NCBI GenBank assembly: GCA_030620925.1
Contig: JAUXIQ010000098.1
Span: 1-7,133 of the forward strand
Length of the DNA: 7,133 bases
From: Nitrospinota bacterium
GTDB lineage: Bacteria; JAUXIQ01
Direction of reading: 5' to 3'
A model generated the notes under the pieces. That model did not search any database. It was not told the DNA's origin and was given only the letters and a program-made list of their open reading frames with translations. How positions within the stretch are numbered: the stretch's first letter is position 1; every line of letters begins with the position of its first letter. Shown piece after piece: positions 1 to 5,739 of this stretch. Both the position numbers and the translations under genes were made by a program.

Positions 1-771
1 GACCCTGAGAAAGGCGAGGACTGGGTAAATTCTATCAAACAAAACATGGCCTCTGATCAATGGGATCAGGAATTTGAAATCGATTGGGACGTATACACCG
101 GCAAGGCTTTCTTCCCATCATTTAAAACCATAGACCATGTGAAAAATTTAGTCCCCGTAAAAGAAAGAACAATACTCAGAGGCTGGGACTTCGGCTATCA
201 CTACCCCGCCGTGGTATTTTGCCAGAAAGACGACCAGGACAGGCTATTGATTGTAGATGAATACCACGAGCCCGATGTGGAGCTGGATATTTTCGCTCAG
301 AACCTCATCCAGTATTCGACGGCCAAATACCCTGGGTTCGTGTTTAAAGACTACTGTGATCCAGCGGGCAAGCAGGTCAGTGACAAAGGGCCGTTGACCA
401 GCATCGAAATTCTCTACAAATACGGCATCACTCCCGATTACAGAAGAGTTCCCGAAGATTACGGGTGGGGAATCATCAGACAGCAGCTCTTGATAAGAAA
501 AGACGGCTACCCCGGCCTATTTGTTGATCCTAAATGTCAGCACATCATCAAAGGTTTTGAAGGTGAAATGCACTATCCCAATTACAGAGATGGACAGCGC
601 ATTAAAGAGGCTCCTGTAGAGAAACACCCTGTAATAGATCATTTTGATGCGCTTAAATATCTCGGCGTAGGTGTCTATGACATAGGAAATCAGGAAGTCC
701 GAAATCAAGACAGATACATTGAAGACTACCAGCCCCAACCAAATGGTAGTAGCACCTGGATGGGAGACTAA
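1..771 (+). CDS. Phage terminase large subunit, 3' part (nuclease domain)
   Basis: This is the DNA-packaging motor's large subunit, cut by the left edge: the frame is open from base 1, so the Met at 46 is internal and the ATPase (Walker) domain lies upstream. The visible 256 residues are the RNase H-like nuclease domain that cuts concatemeric DNA at the start and end of packaging. Near the start is the linker pattern around WDQEFEIDW and YTGKAFFPSF. Candidate metal-binding acidic residues are the Asp in RGWDFGYHYPA (codon 187-189), DE in LLIVDEYHE (from 256), the Asp in DYCDPAG (358-360), and the pair in VIDHFDALKY (637-639 and 646-648), in the order expected for the family. The gene ends in TAA six bases before the portal start, the usual terminase-portal arrangement. 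The family call is firm; the cutting mode (headful or site-specific) cannot be told from this part. Confidence 0.93.
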   Translation, partial: DPEKGEDWVNSIKQNMASDQWDQEFEIDWDVYTGKAFFPSFKTIDHVKNLVPVKERTILRGWDFGYHYPAVVFCQKDDQDRLLIVDEYHEPDVELDIFAQNLIQYSTAKYPGFVFKDYCDPAGKQVSDKGPLTSIEILYKYGITPDYRRVPEDYGWGIIRQQLLIRKDGYPGLFVDPKCQHIIKGFEGEMHYPNYRDGQRIKEAPVEKHPVIDHFDALKYLGVGVYDIGNQEVRNQDRYIEDYQPQPNGSSTWMGD

Positions 772-777
772 AAAAAT

Positions 778-2619
778 ATGTCGGAAAGCGAGATAGCCAG
801 ACAGATCAACGAATGGTTTAGGAAAAGCTCCGAGCACATCGCACCCTGGCGGGAGCAAGCTCTGGAGGACTACAAGTTCTACCTGGGCGACCAGTGGAAA
901 AATGAAGACAGAGCCAAGCTGAGAGAAGAGGGGCGCCCCGATCTTACCATTAATAAGATCAGGCCCGTGGTGAACGTAGTCATGGGCTATGAGCGGCAGA
1001 GCCTCACCGATATAACCTATCTACCCATTGAACACAGCGATTACTCAGTTACCCAGGTGCTGAATCAGTTGGTGAAGCTCATCCTATCCAGCGGCGCGGG
1101 CGAACACAGCCAGAGCTATCAATTTCAGGATGGACTTATCTGTGGGCAGGGATGGGGTCAAGTAATCCTCGATCATAACCAGAATCCTCACGACCCCCTG
1201 GGAGATATAAAGTATCGAAAGGTGGACCCGTTCAGCATTTACCTGGACCCATATTCGCTTGAGCCCGACCTTTCAGACGCGCGGTTCGTGATAAGAGCTT
1301 TCAAAATGCCCCTGGACATCATCAAAAAGATATATCCGCACCGGAAAGAAGCCATCGGGGACGCGATGGCGGTGAGTAAGGAACAGCTTGAAGAGAACGT
1401 TCACGTGAAAGGCTATCCGAACCACCACTACGACCACGGAGGAGATACGCTGACGCTGGAGGAGATGCGAGACGACAGACCCCTGGTGTTGGAATGCTGG
1501 TACAGGGAATATCAAAACCAGCGGTATATTTTCGATGAGGACGCCTATCAGTTTTACCCCACTGAGCTCCCATCGGAAAGATTGAGTGCCCTGCTGGAGC
1601 GGGCACCCCAATTAAGAGTAATCACCAAGATGGTTCCGAAAATGCGCTATGCTGTAGTCCTGGGATCGGTGATGCTGGAAGGGGGCCCATCTCCGTACAG
1701 GGCTAACATGTTTCCCCTCATCCCCTTCTACGCCTCGTTCGTGGGTAGCGCCAAAAGTGCAGAGTTGCGGTATCAAGGTCTGGTACGGGCGCTCAAAGAC
1801 CCTCAGCGGGAGATAAACAAAAGGCGGGCCCAACTTCTCCACATCATTAATACCGCCGCCAACAGCGGCTGGATAGGTGATAAAGGCGCGACGGATAAGA
1901 AGACTATAGAGCAGTTCGGAAACAAGCCGGGGGTATACATTGAGGTGAGCCCCGGCAAACGTCTGGAGCGCATCGCCCCCGCCCCCTGGCCTCAGGGATA
2001 TACAGAACTGGAGCTGATAAGTACGGAGAACATCAAAGAGATATCCGGCGTTAACGCCGACCTGTTGGGCCAATATGAGAAGACCACCCCCGGCGTGGCC
2101 ATCCAAATGCGTCAGCGCCAGGGGATAACGGTCATGCAGGAAATGTTTGACAATTTCCGGCTTACCAAACAGTTGCTGGGGAAGGTGCTGCTGCACGCCG
2201 TACAGGCATTTTATACGCCGGAGAAGATTCTTCGCGCTGTGGGAACCACGAATAAACAGATGGTAAAGTTAATAGGAGGTGAAATGGAGACGGCCATGGA
2301 AGTTTTAATGAACAGAGACATCTCTCGTTTCGATGTGGTCGTTTCCGAGAACCAGAACACCCCATCCTGGAGGCGGGCCGCCTTCCAGGAGCTTCTGCAA
2401 TTGACTCAATTGGGGGCACCCATACCCATGGACATTCTGGTGGAAGCCTCGGATGTACCCCGGAAAGAGGAGATACTGGGGCGGTTGAGATCAGACCCCG
2501 CCGGACCAGAGATAGTACCTCAGACCGGGGGTTCAGAAACGACCGCCAGCAGCGCAGCGGCAGCTAAAATGAGAGAAGCGGCGCAGCGGCTCGCCGATAT
2601 GAAGGCAGTGAATCCCTAA
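778..2619 (+). CDS. P22-type portal protein
   Basis: The portal forms the ring at one capsid vertex through which DNA enters and leaves, and on which terminase and later the adaptor dock. At 613 residues it is shorter than the 725-residue P22 portal but within the range of that family. Recognisable stretches: an N-terminal helical region with FYLGDQW and GRPDLTINKIRPVVNVVMG (about residues 34-70); a mid region with KSAELRYQGLVRALKDPQRE (about 325-345) and RRAQLLHIINTAANSGWI; ISGVNADLLGQ (about 422-432); and the helix RQRQGITVMQEMFDNFRL (about 444-462), which would line the channel. The C-terminal 30 residues are Ala/Ser-rich and probably disordered. The start at 778 follows the terminase stop by six bases, with a modest ribosome binding site (GGGAG, 762-766) inside the terminase end. 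It is followed by an unusually long, hairpin-rich gap before the scaffold gene. Confidence 0.94.
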   Translation: MSESEIARQINEWFRKSSEHIAPWREQALEDYKFYLGDQWKNEDRAKLREEGRPDLTINKIRPVVNVVMGYERQSLTDITYLPIEHSDYSVTQVLNQLVKLILSSGAGEHSQSYQFQDGLICGQGWGQVILDHNQNPHDPLGDIKYRKVDPFSIYLDPYSLEPDLSDARFVIRAFKMPLDIIKKIYPHRKEAIGDAMAVSKEQLEENVHVKGYPNHHYDHGGDTLTLEEMRDDRPLVLECWYREYQNQRYIFDEDAYQFYPTELPSERLSALLERAPQLRVITKMVPKMRYAVVLGSVMLEGGPSPYRANMFPLIPFYASFVGSAKSAELRYQGLVRALKDPQREINKRRAQLLHIINTAANSGWIGDKGATDKKTIEQFGNKPGVYIEVSPGKRLERIAPAPWPQGYTELELISTENIKEISGVNADLLGQYEKTTPGVAIQMRQRQGITVMQEMFDNFRLTKQLLGKVLLHAVQAFYTPEKILRAVGTTNKQMVKLIGGEMETAMEVLMNRDISRFDVVVSENQNTPSWRRAAFQELLQLTQLGAPIPMDILVEASDVPRKEEILGRLRSDPAGPEIVPQTGGSETTASSAAAAKMREAAQRLADMKAVNP

Positions 2620-2670
2620 AGGTTTTAATCGTCTCGGAATTGACTATCCCGAGACGGCCCGGCAAAATCC

Positions 2671-2713
2671 AGGCCGATTCCGTGATCACGGCTGAGACGG
2701 AGTCGGCCTTTTT
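2671..2713 (+). terminator. Intrinsic terminator-like hairpin after the portal gene
   Basis: A 13-base arm (2671-2683) pairs with 2697-2709 through twelve Watson-Crick pairs and one U-G pair, around a 13-base loop. The 3' arm ends in a run of five T (2709-2713), the layout of a Rho-independent terminator on the + strand. The T run is short and partly inside the stem, so read-through is likely. Placed between portal and scaffold, it could lower or separate transcription of the two parts of the operon. Confidence 0.5.
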
Positions 2714-2785
2714 GCTGGGCAAAGACTTAATCGGCTCGCCGGACCGCTTCCGGCGGTCGTCCCCCGGGCGATACCGGGTAAACGG

Positions 2786-2827
2786 GGATACAGCCGAAAC
2801 CTGTATCCATCCCGCGCATCGCGGGAT
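2786..2827. repeat. Two abutting perfect 8-bp inverted repeats
   Basis: GGATACAG (2786-2793) pairs with CTGTATCC (2801-2808) over a 7-base loop, and directly next to it ATCCCGCG (2809-2816) pairs with CGCGGGAT (2820-2827) over a 3-base loop. There is no base between the two hairpins, so in RNA they could stack end to end. They end ten bases before the Shine-Dalgarno of the scaffold gene, where they could affect translation or mRNA stability. No T run follows, so they are not intrinsic terminators. Confidence 0.6.
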
Positions 2828-2836
2828 ATGACGGAC

Positions 2837-2843
2837 AAAGGAG
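2837..2843 (+). promoter_or_regulatory. Ribosome binding site of the scaffold gene
   Basis: AAAGGAG lies nine bases before ATG 2853 but only three bases before the in-frame TTG at 2847. The spacing favours the ATG, so the scaffold gene should be started at 2853, two codons inside the longest open frame. Confidence 0.7.
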
Positions 2844-2852
2844 ATTTTGAGG

Positions 2853-3740
2853 ATGGTGAAGAAAAAGGATGCACAAAAGAAGGCCGAGGAAAACCATGAA
2901 TCCGAAGACACGGGGATGGACCTGGTAGATGAAGAATGGCTAAGAGCTGAGGAAGCCTCCAATTCCGAATCGCATTCGGGGGAGGAAGTACCCCTGGCTG
3001 CGGGGGAGACGGAGATGATGAGTCAGGAACCCGCAGGCCGAAAACTGGAGGAGGCGGGAGAGCCCGATGCAGGGGATAAAGTCGTTCCCCTGGCGGCCCT
3101 CCACGAGGAACGTCAGAAGCGCCAGGAGAGGGACAAAAAGATAGAGACGCTCGAGACCAGCCTGGGGCTGCAACGCCTACTCACCGAACAGCTGGCCGGA
3201 ATCGAGACCGATAGTGAACGGTACAATGATGAAGACCCGATCACTCATGCCCAGGCCAGAGAAGTCTACACTGATAAAGACACCCTCGTTCAGATGTTCG
3301 GCCAGATGATCGGTGTTTGCGCCGAGCTTGAGAGGCTCAAACACGGTGATTACGACGAAGTAATGAAAGTTTTCGAGCCTTATCTGAATGAGAACGCCGG
3401 GTTTCAACAGATGGTCTTCAGTGCCTCCAACCCCGCTGCAGAGGCTTATCGCCTGGCAAAGCAGCTTTTGCCTGCCACACCGGAAACAGGGTCCGAGCAG
3501 GAAGGGAGTGAAACCTGGCCCGGAACCGGGGAGAAAAGTTTTCCTATGTCCAAGAATGAGATTCTAAAAGAGAAGATGAATAACCAGGAAAAAGCCCCCA
3601 AAATCAGCGTTATAAGCGGCGAGGGGGATGATTTGCCCAATCTGACCATAGAAAAATTGCTTGAGATGCCTCGCGACGAGTTCGGCAAAGTGTGGGACAA
3701 TCTTACATCAGCACAGAAGAGGAAATTCTCAGGCGGCTAA
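2853..3740 (+). CDS. Phage capsid scaffold protein
   Basis: This is a probable scaffolding protein, which fills the procapsid and guides capsid assembly, then leaves or is cut up. The call rests on position directly before the major capsid gene and on composition: 295 residues, very rich in Glu, Lys, Asp and Gln and mostly helical. After a short Lys-rich start (MVKKKDAQKK) comes an acidic, probably disordered region to about residue 75. Then follows VPLAALHEERQKRQERDKK, a pattern common in phage scaffolds, leading into a coiled coil (about 77-120). The C-terminal end (about 260-295) has a predicted helical segment with IEKLLEMPRDEF and the basic LTSAQKRKF; in P22 a basic C-terminal helical motif binds coat, so the same role is inferred here. 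No protease motif is seen. It ends in TAA 18 bases before the capsid start. Confidence 0.82.
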   Translation: MVKKKDAQKKAEENHESEDTGMDLVDEEWLRAEEASNSESHSGEEVPLAAGETEMMSQEPAGRKLEEAGEPDAGDKVVPLAALHEERQKRQERDKKIETLETSLGLQRLLTEQLAGIETDSERYNDEDPITHAQAREVYTDKDTLVQMFGQMIGVCAELERLKHGDYDEVMKVFEPYLNENAGFQQMVFSASNPAAEAYRLAKQLLPATPETGSEQEGSETWPGTGEKSFPMSKNEILKEKMNNQEKAPKISVISGEGDDLPNLTIEKLLEMPRDEFGKVWDNLTSAQKRKFSGG

Positions 3741-3758
3741 CGGTAACGGAGGTAGAGA

Positions 3759-4766
3759 ATGGCATTAACACCAGCGGAAACCAATCAAGTTAAGAAGCTA
3801 TATGGAAAACAGCTTTGGAAAGAAGGTCGGGATGAGCTTTTCTTCAAGAAGTTCATGGGTGAGGGCGAATTCAACATCATCCAGGAAAAGACCGATTTTC
3901 GAAAAGACAAAGGCGATACCCTCTATTTTGGGCTGGGTATGGATCTCTCCGGCGCCGGCGTCACCGGCGACAATGAGCTAGAGGGCAATGAAGAAGCCCT
4001 TACCGTTTATAGCGACAGCGTAACCCTCGACCAGATAAGGAATGCGGTCAGGGTACAGGGAAGGCTTGAGGAACAGAAGGCCGCCTACGGCATCAGAGAG
4101 ACCGCCAAGGAGCGGCTAAAGTTTTGGCTGGCCGAAAAGATCGATGAGATCATCTTCGACCACCTCTGCGGCGACACCTCTCAGACCTTTCCCGCCGCGC
4201 CCCTAGCGCCCGATAGTGACCATGTGCTCTATGGCGGTAATGCTACGTCGGACAGCGACATAGACTCCACCGACAAGTTCACCGCCGCACTCATCAGTAA
4301 GACCAAGGTCAAGGCGCAGACCCTGGATCCCAGGATCAAGCCTGTTAAGGTGGACGGCAAAGATTATTACGTCTGCGTCATTCACCCCTACCAGGCCTAC
4401 GACCTGCGCCAGGATACCGACTGGCAGAACGCCCATTACTATGCCAGTGAACGAGGTTTGGATAACCCAATATTCACCGGTTCCATGGGCATCTACGACG
4501 GGGTGGCCATCCACGTCCATCCCAAGATTTACACTGCCAGCAACTGGGGTGCAGGAGCTAATGTAGAAGGCGCAAGGGCGCTTTTCTTGGGGGCGCAGGC
4601 GGGCCTTTTCGCCCAGGCCAGTGATACTTCCTGGGTTGAAAAAGATTTCGACTATGCCAACCAGACCGGTGTGGCCACAGGCCTCATATGGGGTTTCAAG
4701 AAAGCCAGGTTTAATAGCGAGGACTTCGGCTTAATCGCTCTGGATACAGCGGCATCCGCTCCTTAG
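3759..4766 (+). CDS. Major capsid protein, N4-gp56 family
   Basis: This is the shell-forming coat protein with the HK97 fold. Its 335 residues match the N4-gp56 family pattern: KGDTLYFGLGMDLSGAGVTG (about 50-70), then ELEGNEEALTVYSDSVTLDQ (about 72-91), then a long helix with RLEEQKAAYGIRETAKERLKFWLAEKIDEIIFDHL (in parts, about 101-135). Later segments YYVCVIHPYQAYDLR, GSMGIYDGVAIHVHPKI and ARALFLGAQAGLFAQ are typical of the C-terminal half, where the loop naming a substrate position is followed by beta strands. A strong ribosome binding site (GGAGGT, 3748-3753) sits five bases before ATG, fitting high expression. The gene ends in two stop codons in a row (TAG 4764-4766, TGA 4767-4769), which would limit read-through. 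There is no sign of an N-terminal delta domain for cleavage; assembly probably relies on the separate scaffold upstream. Confidence 0.95.
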   Translation: MALTPAETNQVKKLYGKQLWKEGRDELFFKKFMGEGEFNIIQEKTDFRKDKGDTLYFGLGMDLSGAGVTGDNELEGNEEALTVYSDSVTLDQIRNAVRVQGRLEEQKAAYGIRETAKERLKFWLAEKIDEIIFDHLCGDTSQTFPAAPLAPDSDHVLYGGNATSDSDIDSTDKFTAALISKTKVKAQTLDPRIKPVKVDGKDYYVCVIHPYQAYDLRQDTDWQNAHYYASERGLDNPIFTGSMGIYDGVAIHVHPKIYTASNWGAGANVEGARALFLGAQAGLFAQASDTSWVEKDFDYANQTGVATGLIWGFKKARFNSEDFGLIALDTAASAP

Positions 4767-4782
4767 TGAAAAATGAGCCAAC

Positions 4783-4846
4783 GTAGGGGCGATCCCACGC
4801 CGCGGGATTGTATTTTCCCACGGACGACCACGAGGATCGCTCCTAC
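4783..4846. repeat. MITE-like inverted repeat with GTAGGGGC-type ends
   Basis: GTAGGGGCGATCC (4783-4795) pairs with GGATCGCTCCTAC (4834-4846): thirteen positions with one G-U pair, around a 38-base centre that holds CCGCGG and two direct copies of CCACG. From memory, hairpins with GTAGGGGC/GCCCCTAC ends are dispersed in many copies in the genomes of various environmental bacteria, so a small non-autonomous repeat captured from the host is plausible. No clear target-site duplication is visible. It lies just after the double stop of the capsid gene and before the ribosome binding site of the next gene. No T run follows, so it is not a typical terminator, though it may slow polymerase or protect mRNA ends. 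Confidence 0.6.
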
Positions 4847-4868
4847 AATACAAATAGGAGAACGTTGA

Positions 4869-5273
4869 ATGGCAACACACGATTGGGTAACCGGTTATAC
4901 CGGTTACAGCACTGAGCACGAAATCCCCAAGGGCATGGTGGGATACCTCTACAGGTATTTCGATACCTCCAGCACCAACATGACTGGTTCCGATGTTTAC
5001 CAGATATTCAAGATGGGTAACGGCGTCATGCCTGTGAACGTCTATACCTACGTTGCAACAGTGGAGGGCGGCGTAGCCACTTTAGACATCGGGGATGGAG
5101 CAAGCACAGCCCGTTATGAGACCGACGCCGATATCAATGCCGCCGGTGTCACCAAGAGCTTTGACGCCACAACGGTATATACGGGAGACGACACCATAGA
5201 CATCATACCCAGCGCAACTCTCAATGCAGCGAAGTTCTGGGTGGTGATCGAGTATATAAGGCTGACAACTTAA
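4869..5273 (+). CDS. Small beta-rich protein, probable head decoration or minor head protein
   Basis: I do not recognise a named family with certainty. The product is 134 residues, free of Cys, rich in Thr, Gly, Asp and Val, with alternating hydrophobic residues that suggest beta strands (VMPVNVYTYVATV, ATLDIGDG, KFWVVIEYIRL). The pattern of a GxxATLDIGDG strand followed by an Asp/Gly-rich loop and a closing VVIEY strand is often seen in small proteins coded directly after phage capsid genes, so a shell-binding (decoration) role is inferred from position and fold type. No signal peptide or membrane segment is present. AGGAG (4856-4860) lies eight bases before ATG 4869, supporting the start. 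Codons 7-13 contain a perfect inverted repeat that could fold in the mRNA. The gene is flanked on both sides by hairpin-bearing gaps, so it may be expressed as its own unit. Confidence 0.8.
   Translation: MATHDWVTGYTGYSTEHEIPKGMVGYLYRYFDTSSTNMTGSDVYQIFKMGNGVMPVNVYTYVATVEGGVATLDIGDGASTARYETDADINAAGVTKSFDATTVYTGDDTIDIIPSATLNAAKFWVVIEYIRLTT
4887..4907 (+). repeat. Palindromic direct repeat inside codons 7-13
   Basis: GTAACCGGT (4887-4895) and ACCGGTTAC (4899-4907) are perfect 9-bp inverted arms with a 3-base loop (TAT). The same bases also form a near-perfect direct repeat of ACCGGTTAY, coding for Thr-Gly-Tyr twice. The hairpin begins 15 bases after the start codon, where it could slow early elongation or initiation; it could also be a protein-binding site. 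It may equally be chance from a duplicated TGY coding unit. Confidence 0.55.
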
Positions 5274-5282
5274 CCGAAGGAA

Positions 5283-5319
5283 GGGTGGCCCCGCTTCCCG
5301 CGGGGACACCCCCTTTCTT
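5283..5319 (+). terminator. Intrinsic terminator-like hairpin after the beta-rich gene
   Basis: GGGTG (5283-5287) pairs with CACCC (5307-5311), and after one G-A mismatch CCCCGC (5289-5294) pairs with GCGGGG (5300-5305) around the loop TTCCC. The GC-rich stem is followed by CC and then TTTCTT (5314-5319). It begins ten bases after the stop codon of the preceding gene. This is a plausible + strand terminator, though the T run is interrupted and set off from the stem by two C. Confidence 0.5.
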
Positions 5320-5323
5320 GATA

Positions 5324-5388
5324 GAGGTTGGAGCCCTGAAGCCCAAAGGGCAGGAGGTTGGAGCCCTGAAGCCCAAAGGGCAGGAGGT
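5324..5388 (+). repeat. Exact 30-bp tandem duplication with a Shine-Dalgarno in each junction
   Basis: Bases 5324-5353 and 5354-5383 are identical, and the first five bases of the unit (GAGGT) occur a third time at 5384-5388. Each unit starts with GAGGTTGGAG and ends with CAAAGGGCAG; joining of units creates AGGAGGT. Within each unit GCCCT pairs with AGGGC (5333-5337 with 5347-5351; 5363-5367 with 5377-5381), a small hairpin placed directly before AGGAGGT. The last junction supplies the ribosome binding site of the zinc-finger gene, so loss or gain of a unit would leave the start signal intact. The two copies show no differences, pointing to a recent event or to active copy-number change. Confidence 0.9.
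5382..5388 (+). promoter_or_regulatory. Perfect Shine-Dalgarno of the zinc-finger gene, short spacing
   Basis: AGGAGGT at the end of the tandem repeat lies only three bases (ATT) before ATG 5392, counting GGAGG four bases. The match to the anti-Shine-Dalgarno is full, but the spacing is shorter than the usual 5-9 bases. An identical upstream copy (5352-5358) lies 30 bases earlier and has no in-frame start near it. Confidence 0.75.
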
Positions 5389-5391
5389 ATT

Positions 5392-5739
5392 ATGCTTGTT
5401 GAATATATAGGCAGGAAGCCATACGGACAAAAGAACCTCAGACATCCAAAAACCTTTAAACATTACGCCTTCTATTACGGCAAGCCCCTGGAGGTAGATG
5501 ACCAATGGGGTATAGAACTGCTAAAGGCGGTGGACGAGAAGAACCGCCACATCTTCATTAACAAGGATGCCGTTGCAGAGAAGCAGAGACAGCAAAAAAG
5601 AGAGACGGTGCCGGCAAAGACCGTCAAGTGCAGATACGGCTGCACCGAAGAGTTGTCAAATCAGGGCCTTCTCAGGGCCCATTACCGAAAGGCACACCCA
5701 AAACCTGCCCTCGATCAGAGCGAAAGGGATAAGAGCTGA
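5392..5739 (+). CDS. Small phage protein with a C-terminal C2H2-type zinc finger
   Basis: The product has 115 residues. The N-terminal half (MLVEYIGRKPYGQKN ... YYGKPLEVDDQWGIELLKAV) resembles a loose pattern seen in small proteins coded between capsid and adaptor genes: a VxYIG start, then F/YxxGxPxEVxDxxxxxLL. A charged linker (about 60-78, KQRQQKRE) leads to a candidate zinc site with Cys80, Cys84, His97 and His102, spacing C-x3-C-x12-H-x4-H, with Leu94 and a basic helix (LLRAHYRKAHPK) in place. This could bind zinc for folding, or bind DNA, RNA or protein; the function is unknown. The frame stays open upstream through the tandem repeat, but without ATG, GTG or TTG, so ATG 5392 is the only good start. 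The stop TGA shares its last base with the next start (TGATG), which implies translational coupling to the adaptor. Confidence 0.85.
   Translation: MLVEYIGRKPYGQKNLRHPKTFKHYAFYYGKPLEVDDQWGIELLKAVDEKNRHIFINKDAVAEKQRQQKRETVPAKTVKCRYGCTEELSNQGLLRAHYRKAHPKPALDQSERDKS

Larger units (their letters stand above)
2620..2846. other. Hairpin-rich gap between portal and scaffold genes
   Basis: This 227-base stretch has no convincing gene but holds a run of inverted repeats: GTCTCGG/CCGAGAC (2631-2637 with 2649-2655); a 13-bp terminator-like stem (2671-2709); the perfect 12-bp palindrome CCGTGATCACGG (2680-2691) inside it; two mutually exclusive stems, CGCCGG/CCGGCG (2737-2742 with 2750-2755) and GACCGC/GCGGTC (2742-2747 with 2753-2758); CCCGG/CCGGG (2763-2767 with 2774-2778); and two adjacent perfect 8-bp hairpins (2786-2827). 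A 63-codon TTG-initiated frame (2640-2831) spans it, but it lacks a good ribosome binding site and follows the repeats. The region could be a composite of small mobile hairpin elements, an expression-control leader for scaffold and capsid, or a structured RNA. The sequence alone does not decide. Confidence 0.7.

Noticed and set aside
46-48. ATG 46 as the start of a short complete protein
   Set aside because: The frame is open to the left edge and residues before it fit the terminase; no ribosome binding site precedes it.
1612-2196. 194-codon minus-strand frame inside the portal gene
   Set aside because: Lies fully opposite a well-supported conserved gene; its length is explained by the codon use of the portal.
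2640-2831. 63-codon TTG-started frame in the portal-scaffold gap
   Set aside because: No Shine-Dalgarno at proper distance, no ATG, composition follows the hairpin arms, and the product has no recognisable pattern.
2564-2962. 132-codon minus-strand frame across the same gap
   Set aside because: Overlaps portal and scaffold ends, the product is Ser/Phe/Arg-rich as expected for an antisense shadow, and no minus-strand signals are seen.
4783-4846. Intrinsic terminator after the capsid gene
   Set aside because: The 38-base centre is long and no T run follows the right arm, so a dispersed repeat is the better description.
5266-5391. Frameshift fusion of the small head gene into the open frame that runs through the tandem repeat to the zinc-finger gene
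   Set aside because: The frame is open from 5266, but no convincing slippery site is present at the short window before the TAA, and the zinc-finger gene has its own perfect Shine-Dalgarno.
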